Source: Tabrizicola sp. (GTDB lineage: Bacteria; Pseudomonadota; Alphaproteobacteria; Rhodobacterales; Rhodobacteraceae). Taken from it: 44,862 nt of DNA. The notes beneath the pieces were generated by a model. The model was given only the letters and a program-made list of their open reading frames with translations. It did no database searches and was not told the origin of the DNA. Shown piece by piece: positions 1 through 9,598 of the stretch (the first letter of the stretch is position 1; the number at the start of each line of letters is the position of its first letter). The stretch is from positions 1 through 44,862 of the forward strand of contig NZ_JAEULP010000022.1 of assembly GCF_016792905.1 (NCBI RefSeq), read 5' to 3'. Both the position numbers and the translations under genes were made by a program.

Positions 1-446
1 CCCACAAGTAGTGAAGCTGACACTCACATCATCGGTCCATCCCCTCGCAGGAACTTCCCTAGTGAGCCGATATGCGCGTCTCCGACGCCGATGCGCCCAA
101 ACCGCCCGCATATCCCTTCATTCATTCAAATTTCAAAGAGCCATCGTCAGACAAAAAACGTGCGATCCGCCAATTCCTTGGCGTATCCCTTCGCGCCTTG
201 CCTTCAGATTTTCCGAACTTCCGCTTCCGTCGCCAGCCGCTTCCGTCCGTCACCGTCGCGTCTCCGCTTCGGTGAGGGGGTATTTACGGAGAGGCCGCGG
301 CGCCCGCAAGAGCAAAAAACGCGTTCCTCGCAAAATTTTCGCAGATGGCGGAAAACAGCGCAAAATCTGGTGGTTGGCGCAAGAAACCCCACAATCAACG
401 CGGCACGGCGGCAATATTCTTGCCTTGGCAGCCTTGCCGGAACGGT
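1..446. other. Gene-free stretch at the window edge
   Basis: I see no convincing gene here. Open frames are short and have arginine/serine-rich, low-complexity translations, as expected for non-coding GC-rich DNA. Composition shifts to less GC-rich with A/T runs, for example the caaaaaacgcg tract near 314 and the AAAATTTT core near 331-338. The text around 270-340 (ggggtatttacgg, then cgcaagagcaaaaaa) reminds me of spacer sequence near rRNA operons in Rhodobacteraceae, but that is from memory and unverified. The stretch lies downstream of msrQ, whose stop codon is at 447-449. Confidence 0.4.
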
Positions 447-1055
447 TCAGGCCGCGGCCGGACGGCGCGGGCGGGCCTTGGGCAGCAGCCGCAGCGCCAG
501 CAGGCCAAGGCCGAGCGTGAGGTAGACGAGGATTTCCGTCGTCCACACCTTGGACAACAGCGCCAGATGGATCACGCCGGCCAGAATCGCCACATAGGCC
601 AGCCGGTGCAGCCGGTTCCAGGCCGCCGCCCCCATCCTGCGGATCGCCCCATTCCAGGAGGTCGCGGCCAGGGGAATCATCGCCGCGAATCCGATCATCC
701 CCAGGATCACGAAGGGCCGCTTGGTCAGGTCGCCCGCCATCTCGCCCCAGCGCAGCCCCATGTCGAGCCAGACCCAGGCCACAAGGTGCAGGCTGACATA
801 GATGAAGGAGAGCAGCCCGAGCGCCCTGCGGAACCGGAGCAGGTTCAGCCCCGCCCGCCGCAGAGGCGTGATCGCGAGCGACGCCAGCAGGAACTGCAAA
901 CCGCGCAGGCCCAGCCCCCGCTCGATCGCCTTGACCGGGTCGGGACCGATGCCACCGAAGATCGCGCCCCAGACCAGGAAGCCCAGGGGCACCAGCCCCA
1001 GGACATAGACCACCCAGGTCGGGACCCGTCGTGCCTGCCGGTTCAGCCAGTCCAT
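447..1055 (-). CDS. msrQ: MsrQ, haem-binding membrane subunit of the MsrPQ system
   Basis: This 202-residue integral membrane protein has about six hydrophobic helices and belongs to the ferric-reductase-like transmembrane family (formerly YedZ). MsrQ takes electrons from the quinone pool through b-type haem and passes them to periplasmic MsrP, which reduces methionine sulfoxide in envelope proteins. Histidines lie in predicted helices (the SLHLVAW segment near residues 87-93 and the IHLALL segment near 162-167), as expected for haem ligands. The ATG overlaps the msrP stop by one base (TGATG), so the two genes are translationally coupled. Length is normal for the family. A paralogue without an MsrP partner lies at 41429-42037. 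Confidence 0.93.
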   Translation of the reverse strand: MDWLNRQARRVPTWVVYVLGLVPLGFLVWGAIFGGIGPDPVKAIERGLGLRGLQFLLASLAITPLRRAGLNLLRFRRALGLLSFIYVSLHLVAWVWLDMGLRWGEMAGDLTKRPFVILGMIGFAAMIPLAATSWNGAIRRMGAAAWNRLHRLAYVAILAGVIHLALLSKVWTTEILVYLTLGLGLLALRLLPKARPRRPAAA

Positions 1056-1957
1056 CAGTAGTCGACCTTGAGGTCCTGCCCGGCATACAGCGACGCCACC
1101 TCGGCCTCATAGCCGTTGAACATCAGCGTATCCTGCCGTCCACCGAACAGCCCGGCGCCGATGCGGCGTTCCGAGGCCTGGCTCCAGCGCGGATGGTCGA
1201 CGGCTGGGTTCACGTTGGAATAGAAGCCGTACTCGTTCGGTTGCAGCATGTTCCAGGTGGTTTGCGGCATCTTGTCGACCAGGCTGATCCGCACGATCGA
1301 CTTGATCGACTTGAACCCGTATTTCCACGGTACCACCAGCCGGATCGGCGCGCCGTTCGGCTTCGGCATTGCCTCGCCGTAAAGCCCGGTCGCCAGGATC
1401 GTCAGCGGATGCATCGCCTCGTCCAGCCGCAGCCCCTCGCGGTAGGGCCAGTCGATGAAGGGCGAGGCCTGGCCCGGCATTTCTTCCGGCCGCAGCAGCG
1501 TTTCGAAGGCCACGAATTTCGCGTCGGACTGCACGCCCACGCGGTTCAGAAGCCCCGCCAGCTCGAAGCCGATCCAGGGGATGACCATCGCCCAGGCCTC
1601 GACGCAGCGGAAACGGTAGATGCGTTCCTCCAGCGGCTGACCCTTGACCAGGTCGGCGAGATCATAGGTGCCGGGCCGGTCGACCATTCCGTCGATCACG
1701 ACCGACCAGGGGTCCACGGTCAGACTGCCTGCATAGTCCGACGGGTCGCTCTTGCCGGTGCCGAATTCGTAGAAGTTGTTGTAGGTCGTGATGTCTTCCA
1801 GCGAATTCGGCGCGTCACCGGTCGAATACTTGCTGGGTGCGGCCTCGATCCGGGCCATGGCGGGCGTCGCAGCCAGCGCGGCGGCCCCGGCGATCAGCTG
1901 GCGGCGGTTCAGCCAGAGCGGTTTCGGAGTCACATCGGACCAGGTCAGGCGGCGCAT
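1055..1957 (-). CDS. msrP: MsrP, periplasmic protein-methionine-sulfoxide reductase (molybdoenzyme)
   Basis: MsrP (formerly YedY) is a molybdopterin enzyme that repairs oxidised methionines in the periplasm, using electrons from MsrQ. The chosen 300-residue product starts at ATG 1957, with a GGAG Shine-Dalgarno about nine bases upstream. It opens with a twin-arginine signal (NRRQLIAG near residues 15-22), followed by a hydrophobic stretch ending ATPAMA. The oxidoreductase molybdopterin-binding fold follows. FRCVEAW near residues 116-122 carries the cysteine expected to coordinate molybdenum. [11 protein letters not shown] near 210-220 is also characteristic of the family. The frame stays open 58 codons further upstream, but that would bury the Tat motif, so I reject the longer start. 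Confidence 0.94.
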   Translation of the reverse strand: MRRLTWSDVTPKPLWLNRRQLIAGAAALAATPAMARIEAAPSKYSTGDAPNSLEDITTYNNFYEFGTGKSDPSDYAGSLTVDPWSVVIDGMVDRPGTYDLADLVKGQPLEERIYRFRCVEAWAMVIPWIGFELAGLLNRVGVQSDAKFVAFETLLRPEEMPGQASPFIDWPYREGLRLDEAMHPLTILATGLYGEAMPKPNGAPIRLVVPWKYGFKSIKSIVRISLVDKMPQTTWNMLQPNEYGFYSNVNPAVDHPRWSQASERRIGAGLFGGRQDTLMFNGYEAEVASLYAGQDLKVDY

Positions 1958-2322
1958 CGGCTTGCTCCATGCGGGTTTCGCCAAGGATGCGCCATCTTGA
2001 ATGAAAGGCAAAACAATCCGCCTCACGTCTGCGCCAGACGGTTGAAACATTGCGCGCGCCGGTAGCGGCTGTCCACGCAGGACAGGCGGGGCGGCGCAAA
2101 TGGAATCAACCGTTTGGCCGCGGGCATTCACGATTCGTCAAGCATGACACCGCAGCCTGCACCCGCCACACGCATCCGCCCGTGCCCGATCCCGCGTCAA
2201 GTCACCCTTTCCGACCCAGAGGCCACGCGCTTTTGACGGGCCGCTCACGGTTTGGCCTTTGCCGCATGCGGGAATTGGGCGTAGCCTTTGACCCAACGTC
2301 ACTTTCGGCCCCGGATCCCGCC
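1958..2322. promoter_or_regulatory. Divergent intergenic region between msrP and the caspase-like gene
   Basis: This 365-bp gap separates divergently transcribed genes and must hold both promoters. I see no confident -35/-10 pair and no RNA gene. A short symmetric stretch (GCCGCATGCGGG, near 2261-2272) and the GGAG ribosome-binding site of msrP are the only discernible signals. Open frames that cross the gap are extensions of the two flanking genes. Confidence 0.4.
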
Positions 2323-3828
2323 ATGTTCCGCCGACTGATCGCCCTGCCGCTCTGCCTTCTGCTGCTGGTCAGCGCTGCCCTGGCCGAAACCCGGGCGAAG
2401 GATCGGGTGGCGCTCGTCTTCGGCATGGCCAATTACCAGAACGTCACCGCGCTGCGGAACACGATCAGCGACGCGGGCGCGCTGGCGAAGACGCTGGAGG
2501 ACATCGGCTTCGACGTCGATGTCCGGATGGACGCCACGAAGGAGGAAGCCCTCGCCGCGCTGGACAAGTTCGCCTTCGAGGCCGAAACCGCCGACATCGC
2601 GCTGATCTACTTCGCCGGGCATGGCGTCTCCGTCCAGGGAACCACCTTCCTGTTCCCGGTCGACGCAAAGATCAGCGAGGCGCGGGACATCGTCACCGCT
2701 TCGGTCACGATGGACCAGATGCTCGCGGCCCTCGACGGTGCCCGGAAGATGTCGATCCTGATCCTCGACAGTTGCCGCAACAATCCACTGCCCGACGTGA
2801 TCGACCTGCGTGACCCCGAGGTCGCCAAGGGCCTGACCACCGGCAAGGGCGGGCTCGCCGCCCCCTCGCCCGACCGTGGCACGCTTGTCGCCTATGCCGC
2901 GCGGGACGGCGAGGTGGCGCTGGATGGAAGGGGCGCGAACAGCCCGTTCAACATCGCGCTGCGCGCCAACATGGTGAAGCCGAATGTCGAGATCGGCCTT
3001 CTCTTTCGCCAGGTGCGCGATGACGTCCTTGCCGCGACCGACAACCGGCAGGAACCCGCAACCTATGGCTCGCTGCCGGGTGAGCCCTTCTATCTGACTG
3101 CGGACGCCAGCACCGGAGCGGCAGAACCGGGGGTCGAGGATCTGGCCATTGCCTGGCAGCGCGTCGTGGATGCCGACCGCGCGAGCCTGGAGAAATCGGC
3201 CGCGGCCGGGGACACCCGTTCCATCGTCGGGCTGGCGCTGGCCAAGCTTGACCGGCAAGGCACCGACTACGATCCACAGGCGGCGCAGGCACTGCTGGAG
3301 AAAGCGGTGGCGGCGGGCGACCCGGATGCGAAGTACCGGCTGGCCAAGGTGCTGGAGGGCGGGATCGGCGTCGACCCCGACCCCGCCCGCGCACTGAAGC
3401 TGTACGAGGAGGCGGCAGAGGCGAAGATTCCCGCCGCCCTGAACGACATGGGCTATTTCCACTTCACCGGCGAACTTGGCCTGCCGGTCGACCGCGACGC
3501 GGCTCTCGCGCTCTTCCGCGAGGCCGCCGCGCAGGGCCATACCGAGGCAATGTTCAACGTGGCCTCCTTCGCCGCCAACGGTCTGGTTCCGGACCTTGGC
3601 CCGAAGGACGCCGCCGACCTGTTGTATCGCGCCCTGCGCGGCGGCAGCGAGCTGGCGCTGGATGGGCTTCTGAACAACGCCGACAAGTTCCCGAAGGAAA
3701 CCTGGGCCGACCTGCAGGCCACCCTGGCTGAAAAGGGGCTCTATGACGGCAAGGTGGACGGTTCGTTTGGTCCAGGCACCCGGCGGGCGATCCTTGCAGC
3801 TTACGGTATTTTTGAAACGGAGAACTGA
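2323..3828 (+). CDS. Secreted caspase-like (peptidase C14) protein with Sel1 repeats and a peptidoglycan-binding-like C-terminus
   Basis: The 501-residue product begins with a Sec signal peptide (residues 1-21, cut after SAALA). A caspase p20 fold follows (about 26-250) with the His-Cys dyad visible: YFAGHG (His100) and LDSCRNNP (Cys151). Residues about 290-450 contain Sel1/TPR-like helical repeats with alternating AAAQGH and LGxxY patterns. The last 50 residues (GLYDGKVDGSFGPGTRRAI) resemble a peptidoglycan-binding type 1 repeat. The ATG at 2323 is the only start that exposes the signal peptide. The next gene starts one base after the stop, so they form an operon. Caspase-like proteases in Alphaproteobacteria are poorly characterised; the layout suggests a periplasmic protease or scaffold near the cell wall. 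Its substrate is unknown. Confidence 0.85.
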   Translation: MFRRLIALPLCLLLLVSAALAETRAKDRVALVFGMANYQNVTALRNTISDAGALAKTLEDIGFDVDVRMDATKEEALAALDKFAFEAETADIALIYFAGHGVSVQGTTFLFPVDAKISEARDIVTASVTMDQMLAALDGARKMSILILDSCRNNPLPDVIDLRDPEVAKGLTTGKGGLAAPSPDRGTLVAYAARDGEVALDGRGANSPFNIALRANMVKPNVEIGLLFRQVRDDVLAATDNRQEPATYGSLPGEPFYLTADASTGAAEPGVEDLAIAWQRVVDADRASLEKSAAAGDTRSIVGLALAKLDRQGTDYDPQAAQALLEKAVAAGDPDAKYRLAKVLEGGIGVDPDPARALKLYEEAAEAKIPAALNDMGYFHFTGELGLPVDRDAALALFREAAAQGHTEAMFNVASFAANGLVPDLGPKDAADLLYRALRGGSELALDGLLNNADKFPKETWADLQATLAEKGLYDGKVDGSFGPGTRRAILAAYGIFETEN

Positions 3829-3829
3829 A

Positions 3830-4471
3830 ATGACAAAATCAATCCTGACCGCATTTCTATTCGCTCTCGGCCTCCTCTTCTTGCTCCCGGTAGGTGCCGC
3901 AAGGGCAGACTGTCTTGAACCGGAAGTCGAGTCCGTGCCACCGGATCTCGATCTTTCGGTCGGCCTGCTCCGCATTTCCTGTCAGGATGGCAGCCCGCAC
4001 CCGGCTCACATCGTCAACACCAACGTCACCAAGGCGATCGTCAAGATCCTGCAAGGTGCCGACAAGACCTGCGACGCGCGCATCGACCTGCGCTACCGGA
4101 TCGACTGCCTCCGGCTCTATTACCTGAAAGTCGCGGCAAATCTGCCGGACTCCGGTGACTACCTGCCGATCAAGACGGCGATGCTGGATGCGGCCGGAAA
4201 GCTCGATGCCATCGTCACGAAATATGAGGACGACATGGCCCCGCCCCTTCGCCTGCGCGAAGGCCACAAGCCCATGGCCAAACGGTTGCCGCCGGTGCGC
4301 GCCGTCAAGGAGGGTTTCGCCGACGAGGCCGCCGCCGAGGCCGCCGCGGTGGTGAAGGAAACCGAGTTGATCATCATCCGATCGGGCGGCGACCCGGCCC
4401 GTCGGACGCAGGCCTACACCGATGTGGCGGCAGCCGTCGAAGACAACCTGGTGATCCTGCGCTCGGCCTGA
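3830..4471 (+). CDS. Exported protein of unknown function, partner of the caspase-like gene
   Basis: This 213-residue protein has a clear Sec signal (residues 1-26, cut after GAARA) and no recognisable domain. The mature part has four cysteines in its first 80 residues, which may form disulfides, followed by alpha-helical, charged sequence. The start at 3830 is set by a GGAG site eight bases upstream. It lies one base after the stop of the caspase-like gene, so both are almost certainly co-transcribed. Co-export suggests it could be a partner, substrate or inhibitor of the protease; that is inference from position only. I do not recognise the family. Confidence 0.75.
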   Translation: MTKSILTAFLFALGLLFLLPVGAARADCLEPEVESVPPDLDLSVGLLRISCQDGSPHPAHIVNTNVTKAIVKILQGADKTCDARIDLRYRIDCLRLYYLKVAANLPDSGDYLPIKTAMLDAAGKLDAIVTKYEDDMAPPLRLREGHKPMAKRLPPVRAVKEGFADEAAAEAAAVVKETELIIIRSGGDPARRTQAYTDVAAAVEDNLVILRSA

Positions 4472-4497
4472 ACTGAAAGGGCGCCGTAGGCAGAACT

Positions 4498-4525
4498 GCC
4501 CACCCTACGTTTCGGTAGGGTGGGC
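4498..4525. repeat. GTAGGGTGGGC palindrome between convergent genes
   Basis: A perfect 11-bp inverted repeat, GCCCACCCTAC and GTAGGGTGGGC, is separated by GTTTCG. It lies between the ends of the exported-protein gene (4471) and clpB (4544). A further GGGC/GCCC pair follows at once (GGGCGATCCGCCC). It has no U-run on either strand, but could act as a bidirectional terminator or 3' mRNA stabiliser. Related GTAGGGTGGGT / ACCCACC hairpins occur at 19309 and, more distantly, 14322. Confidence 0.7.
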
Positions 4526-4543
4526 GATCCGCCCACGCCTCTC

Positions 4544-7159
<2,616 letters not shown>

Positions 7160-7454
7160 CGGTCATTCCCCTTTCATGAAGCGCCTTGCCTGCGGTGCCC
7201 GGGTTTCCAGCCCACCGCTCAAGGCCTTGACCCTCACTTGGGCGTGGCCCGCTTTCTTTGCAATCCCCGCTTGCGCAAAAACCACACTGCGCGAAAACCC
7301 GGCGCAGGGCCATGAGATCGGCCTTTCCTTGCCGATCCACGCCGCACGCATCGGCGGTATCGGGCTGGCCCTTGTCCGACAGCGCAACCTTGCCTTGCAT
7401 CCTGTCGCGGCACCTCCCCATCCTCGGTGCTTCCGAAGACGAAAGGCCCAAGGC
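7160..7454. promoter_or_regulatory. Divergent intergenic region between clpB and a small unknown gene
   Basis: About 295 bp with no gene that I can support. The clpB ribosome-binding site lies at 7165-7175 on the minus strand. A less GC-rich patch at 7250-7290 (gctttctttgcaat, cgcaaaaaccac) is the likely promoter zone, but I cannot name -35 and -10 elements with confidence. Confidence 0.35.
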
Positions 7455-7892
7455 ATGAGCGACGCCAAACTCCCCCTGATCCACAAGGCCCCGGTCGAGG
7501 GCCTGGCGATCCATGTCTCCCGCACCGGCCTGTCCATCGGTGACGCCGCCCGGCTCGACCGGCTGTCCGATGGGCGGATCGGCGTCTTCGCCCGGCTGAG
7601 GAAGCCGATCCTCGGTGTCATCCCGCATCACCGCGAAGGGCTGGTCGGCCACCTGGGTCCAGTGGCGGAAGAGATCATCGCCCCCTCGCTTGCCCATGGC
7701 GACGACCTGCGCGTCCGGATCATCGACCTGACGCCCGAGCATCTGGCCAACGGCTACCCGCCCGAGGTCTACATCTCGGTCTGGGGCGACCCGCGCCACC
7801 TGCAACCCGTGCTCGCCGCCGTCGACCTGCCGCTTCCAGAGGCGCCGAAGCCGAAGGCCCCGAAGGGCCTCAGCGGCTTGCGCCCGGCCTAG
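7455..7892 (+). CDS. Conserved small protein of unknown function, possibly HIRAN-like
   Basis: This 145-residue soluble protein has no signal peptide. The order GLAIHVSRTGL - GVFARLRKPILGVIPH - GHLGPVAEEIIAPSLAHGDDLRVRI gives a weak impression of a HIRAN-type small beta fold, in which a value is checked for identity and the chain then returns to the L-G-x-L-x2-x2-A pattern. I cannot confirm this by eye. The tail is rich in Lys, Pro and Ala (KPKAPKG). The start at 7455 follows an AAGG-rich stretch. Its stop shares the four bases CTAG with the stop of the convergent propeller gene. Function unknown. Confidence 0.7.
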   Translation: MSDAKLPLIHKAPVEGLAIHVSRTGLSIGDAARLDRLSDGRIGVFARLRKPILGVIPHHREGLVGHLGPVAEEIIAPSLAHGDDLRVRIIDLTPEHLANGYPPEVYISVWGDPRHLQPVLAAVDLPLPEAPKPKAPKGLSGLRPA

Positions 7893-8713
7893 GGCTCGTA
7901 GCGCACATAGGCGAAGGCGCTGGAATCCGGCGCCCACGAGGGAACGTTGATCGTCCCCTGCCCGCCGGTGAACTCCCGCACCCGCCGCCGGTTGCCACCC
8001 TCGGGGTCGCACAGCACCAGCGCCACCTCCAGGTCCGCCGGATGCCCGGTCGTCCCCGGCGGATACGCGAGATACAGAAGCTGCCGCCCGTCCGGCGAGG
8101 GATGCGGGAACCAGTTGACGAACTGATCCTCGAACAACTGCCGCTGCGCCGAACCATCGGCGCTCATCACCCAGATCTGCGCATGCCCCGTGCGGTCGCA
8201 GTTGTAAAAGATGCACTCCCCGTCCGGCGAAAAATCCGGCCCGTCGCAATGCCCCTCGCCCATGGTCAGCCGCTTCTCCTCCGCCCCCGGGACCAGCGTG
8301 TAGACGTCGATCACGCGCGACCCGCCCCGCGCCGCGACATAGGCCAGCACCCGCCCGTCGGGCGAGACCCCATGCCACCAGCTTGGGCTGCCAGGCGACA
8401 CCCTCACCGGCTCCCCGCCAGAGACCGGCATCACATAGACCTGCGACCCTTCGCCCTCATGATGCGAGGACAGGATGATCGCCGCCCCGTCCGGGCTGAT
8501 CCCGTGGTCGTTGTTGCACTTGACCGCCGCGCCCGCGTCCACCGGCACCAGCGCGGGCTTGTCCAGCGGCACCCGGAACAACCGCCCCTCGCCGTTCACC
8601 AGGAGCCAGTCGCCGGACGGCGCCCAGTTCGGCGCCTCGATCCGCCCCTCGACCGCCAGCACCTCGCGCACCTTGCCCGAGGCGACCTCATAGGTCTCGA
8701 TGATGCTGCGCAC
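7889..8713 (-). CDS. TolB-like beta-propeller protein (WD40-like PD40 repeats), probably cytoplasmic
   Basis: The 274-residue product is built from repeated blades of the TolB/PD40 type, marked by recurrent SPDG or SPDGxxL turns (for example HGISPDG, HGVSPDG, DFSPDG, HPSPDG) alternating with short beta strands. There is no signal peptide, so it is not TolB itself. Some oligogalacturonate-lyase and dipeptidyl-peptidase propellers look similar, but no catalytic domain follows. I chose the GTG start at 8713, because a GGAGG site lies six bases upstream; a TTG six codons earlier would overlap that site. It is the last gene of a minus-strand run that includes ROK kinase and cutC, but a repeat-bearing gap separates it from the previous gene. 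Confidence 0.75.
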   Translation of the reverse strand: MRSIIETYEVASGKVREVLAVEGRIEAPNWAPSGDWLLVNGEGRLFRVPLDKPALVPVDAGAAVKCNNDHGISPDGAAIILSSHHEGEGSQVYVMPVSGGEPVRVSPGSPSWWHGVSPDGRVLAYVAARGGSRVIDVYTLVPGAEEKRLTMGEGHCDGPDFSPDGECIFYNCDRTGHAQIWVMSADGSAQRQLFEDQFVNWFPHPSPDGRQLLYLAYPPGTTGHPADLEVALVLCDPEGGNRRRVREFTGGQGTINVPSWAPDSSAFAYVRYEP

Positions 8714-8743
8714 GGGTTGCCTCCAATTCAACTAAAATTGCGC

Positions 8744-8804
8744 TTTCATACTGGCGCACATATCCCGCAGGGGGTCCGGGGGACGCGAAGTCCCCCGGCG
8801 GCCG
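8744..8804. repeat. Dispersed CCAAATATCC-type repeat, copy A
   Basis: The copy reads TTTCATACTGGCGCACATAT, then CCCGCAGGGGGTCCGGG, and runs into a strong hairpin (CCGGGGGA / TCCCCCGG, 8777-8798) and GACCAGAGGCG. It shares order and sequence with copies at 15329, 19481 and 37919. It lies between the start of the propeller gene and the stop of the upstream unknown gene, where the hairpin may end or attenuate transcription. Confidence 0.6.
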
Positions 8805-8815
8805 ACCAGAGGCGT

Positions 8816-9589
8816 CTACTCCCGGGATTTCGCAACCAACAGCCTCTTCGGCCGCAGCCCCTCCGCCGCCTTGAACAGCGAGAAGGTCTGGTTGACGTAG
8901 TTCACCACGCCCGAGACCTTCTCCAGATAGGCCTGCAATTCCGCCGTCCGCTCCGCCTCGACCACCTGCACCGACCGCGACGGATCCATTCCCTCGAACT
9001 GCACATAGAACAGCGGCTCGCCCCGCTTCAGGATCAGGTCCTTCTTCGGCTCGTGCCATTCAAAGGCCCACATCAGGGGCCGCGGCCAGATCGAGATCGG
9101 GAAGCGCCCGCCGAAGATCGTGCCGGGCAGGGGATCGGGCCGGTAATGCGCAAAGGCCGCCAGCTGGGTCAGGTAGACCATCTCGTCGGCGACGAAATAG
9201 TAGGGCAGGTGCAGTTGGATCGTCGGGCGGTCGGGGAAACGCCATTCCGCCTCGCTCACCAGCGTCAGCACTTCGTTCAGCTTCGAGGACCGGATCGGCG
9301 AGGACGCCCCCGCCCGGTTCACCAGCACCGGCTTGCCCTTGTCGTCGCGCTGGAACCCGATGTGCAGATCGAACGGGCATTTCACCATGAAATACCGGCT
9401 TTCCAGCTGGATCACCGCCGGACAGCGGCTGGCCGACTTGGCGTGCGCCTTGTTCGGCGGGCGGATCACCACACGCTCCGGCGGGTCATACAGCACCGCG
9501 CCCTTGTCCTGCGCCAGGAACCAGCCCACGGTCAGCGGCCCCGACCCCGGACCCTCCTCCGGGCGGTCGTAATCCAGCCTCAACTCCAT
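8816..9589 (-). CDS. Conserved protein of unknown function
   Basis: I do not recognise this 257-residue protein with confidence. It is soluble, with no signal peptide or membrane helix, and mixed alpha/beta. Aromatic-rich motifs stand out: YFMVKCPFDLHIGF (about 66-79), QLHLPYYFVADEMVYLTQ (about 124-141) and MWAFEWHEPKKDLIL (about 171-185), followed by a helical C-terminus. The ATG at 9589 has AGGAG eight bases upstream and begins nine bases after the cutC stop, so it belongs to the ROK-cutC operon. Its place behind a sugar-kinase-like and a CutC-like gene gives no clear functional hint. Confidence 0.7.
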   Translation of the reverse strand: MELRLDYDRPEEGPGSGPLTVGWFLAQDKGAVLYDPPERVVIRPPNKAHAKSASRCPAVIQLESRYFMVKCPFDLHIGFQRDDKGKPVLVNRAGASSPIRSSKLNEVLTLVSEAEWRFPDRPTIQLHLPYYFVADEMVYLTQLAAFAHYRPDPLPGTIFGGRFPISIWPRPLMWAFEWHEPKKDLILKRGEPLFYVQFEGMDPSRSVQVVEAERTAELQAYLEKVSGVVNYVNQTFSLFKAAEGLRPKRLLVAKSRE

Positions 9590-9598
9590 CGCCCGCTC

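Noticed and set aside
1958-2131. Longer N-terminus for MsrP
   Set aside because: It would place the twin-arginine motif about 75 residues into the protein, which is not compatible with export.
2323-3828. Caspase-like protein as part of an antiphage defence system
   Set aside because: It has a Sec signal and wall-binding-like domain, and no sensor, gasdermin or other defence gene is adjacent.
7160-7454. Heat-shock sigma-factor promoter for clpB
   Set aside because: CCTTGAGC is present on the minus strand, but no convincing -10 element follows at the right distance.
8714-8731. TTG start at 8731 for the propeller gene
   Set aside because: GGAGG lies between this TTG and GTG 8713 and is well placed for the latter.
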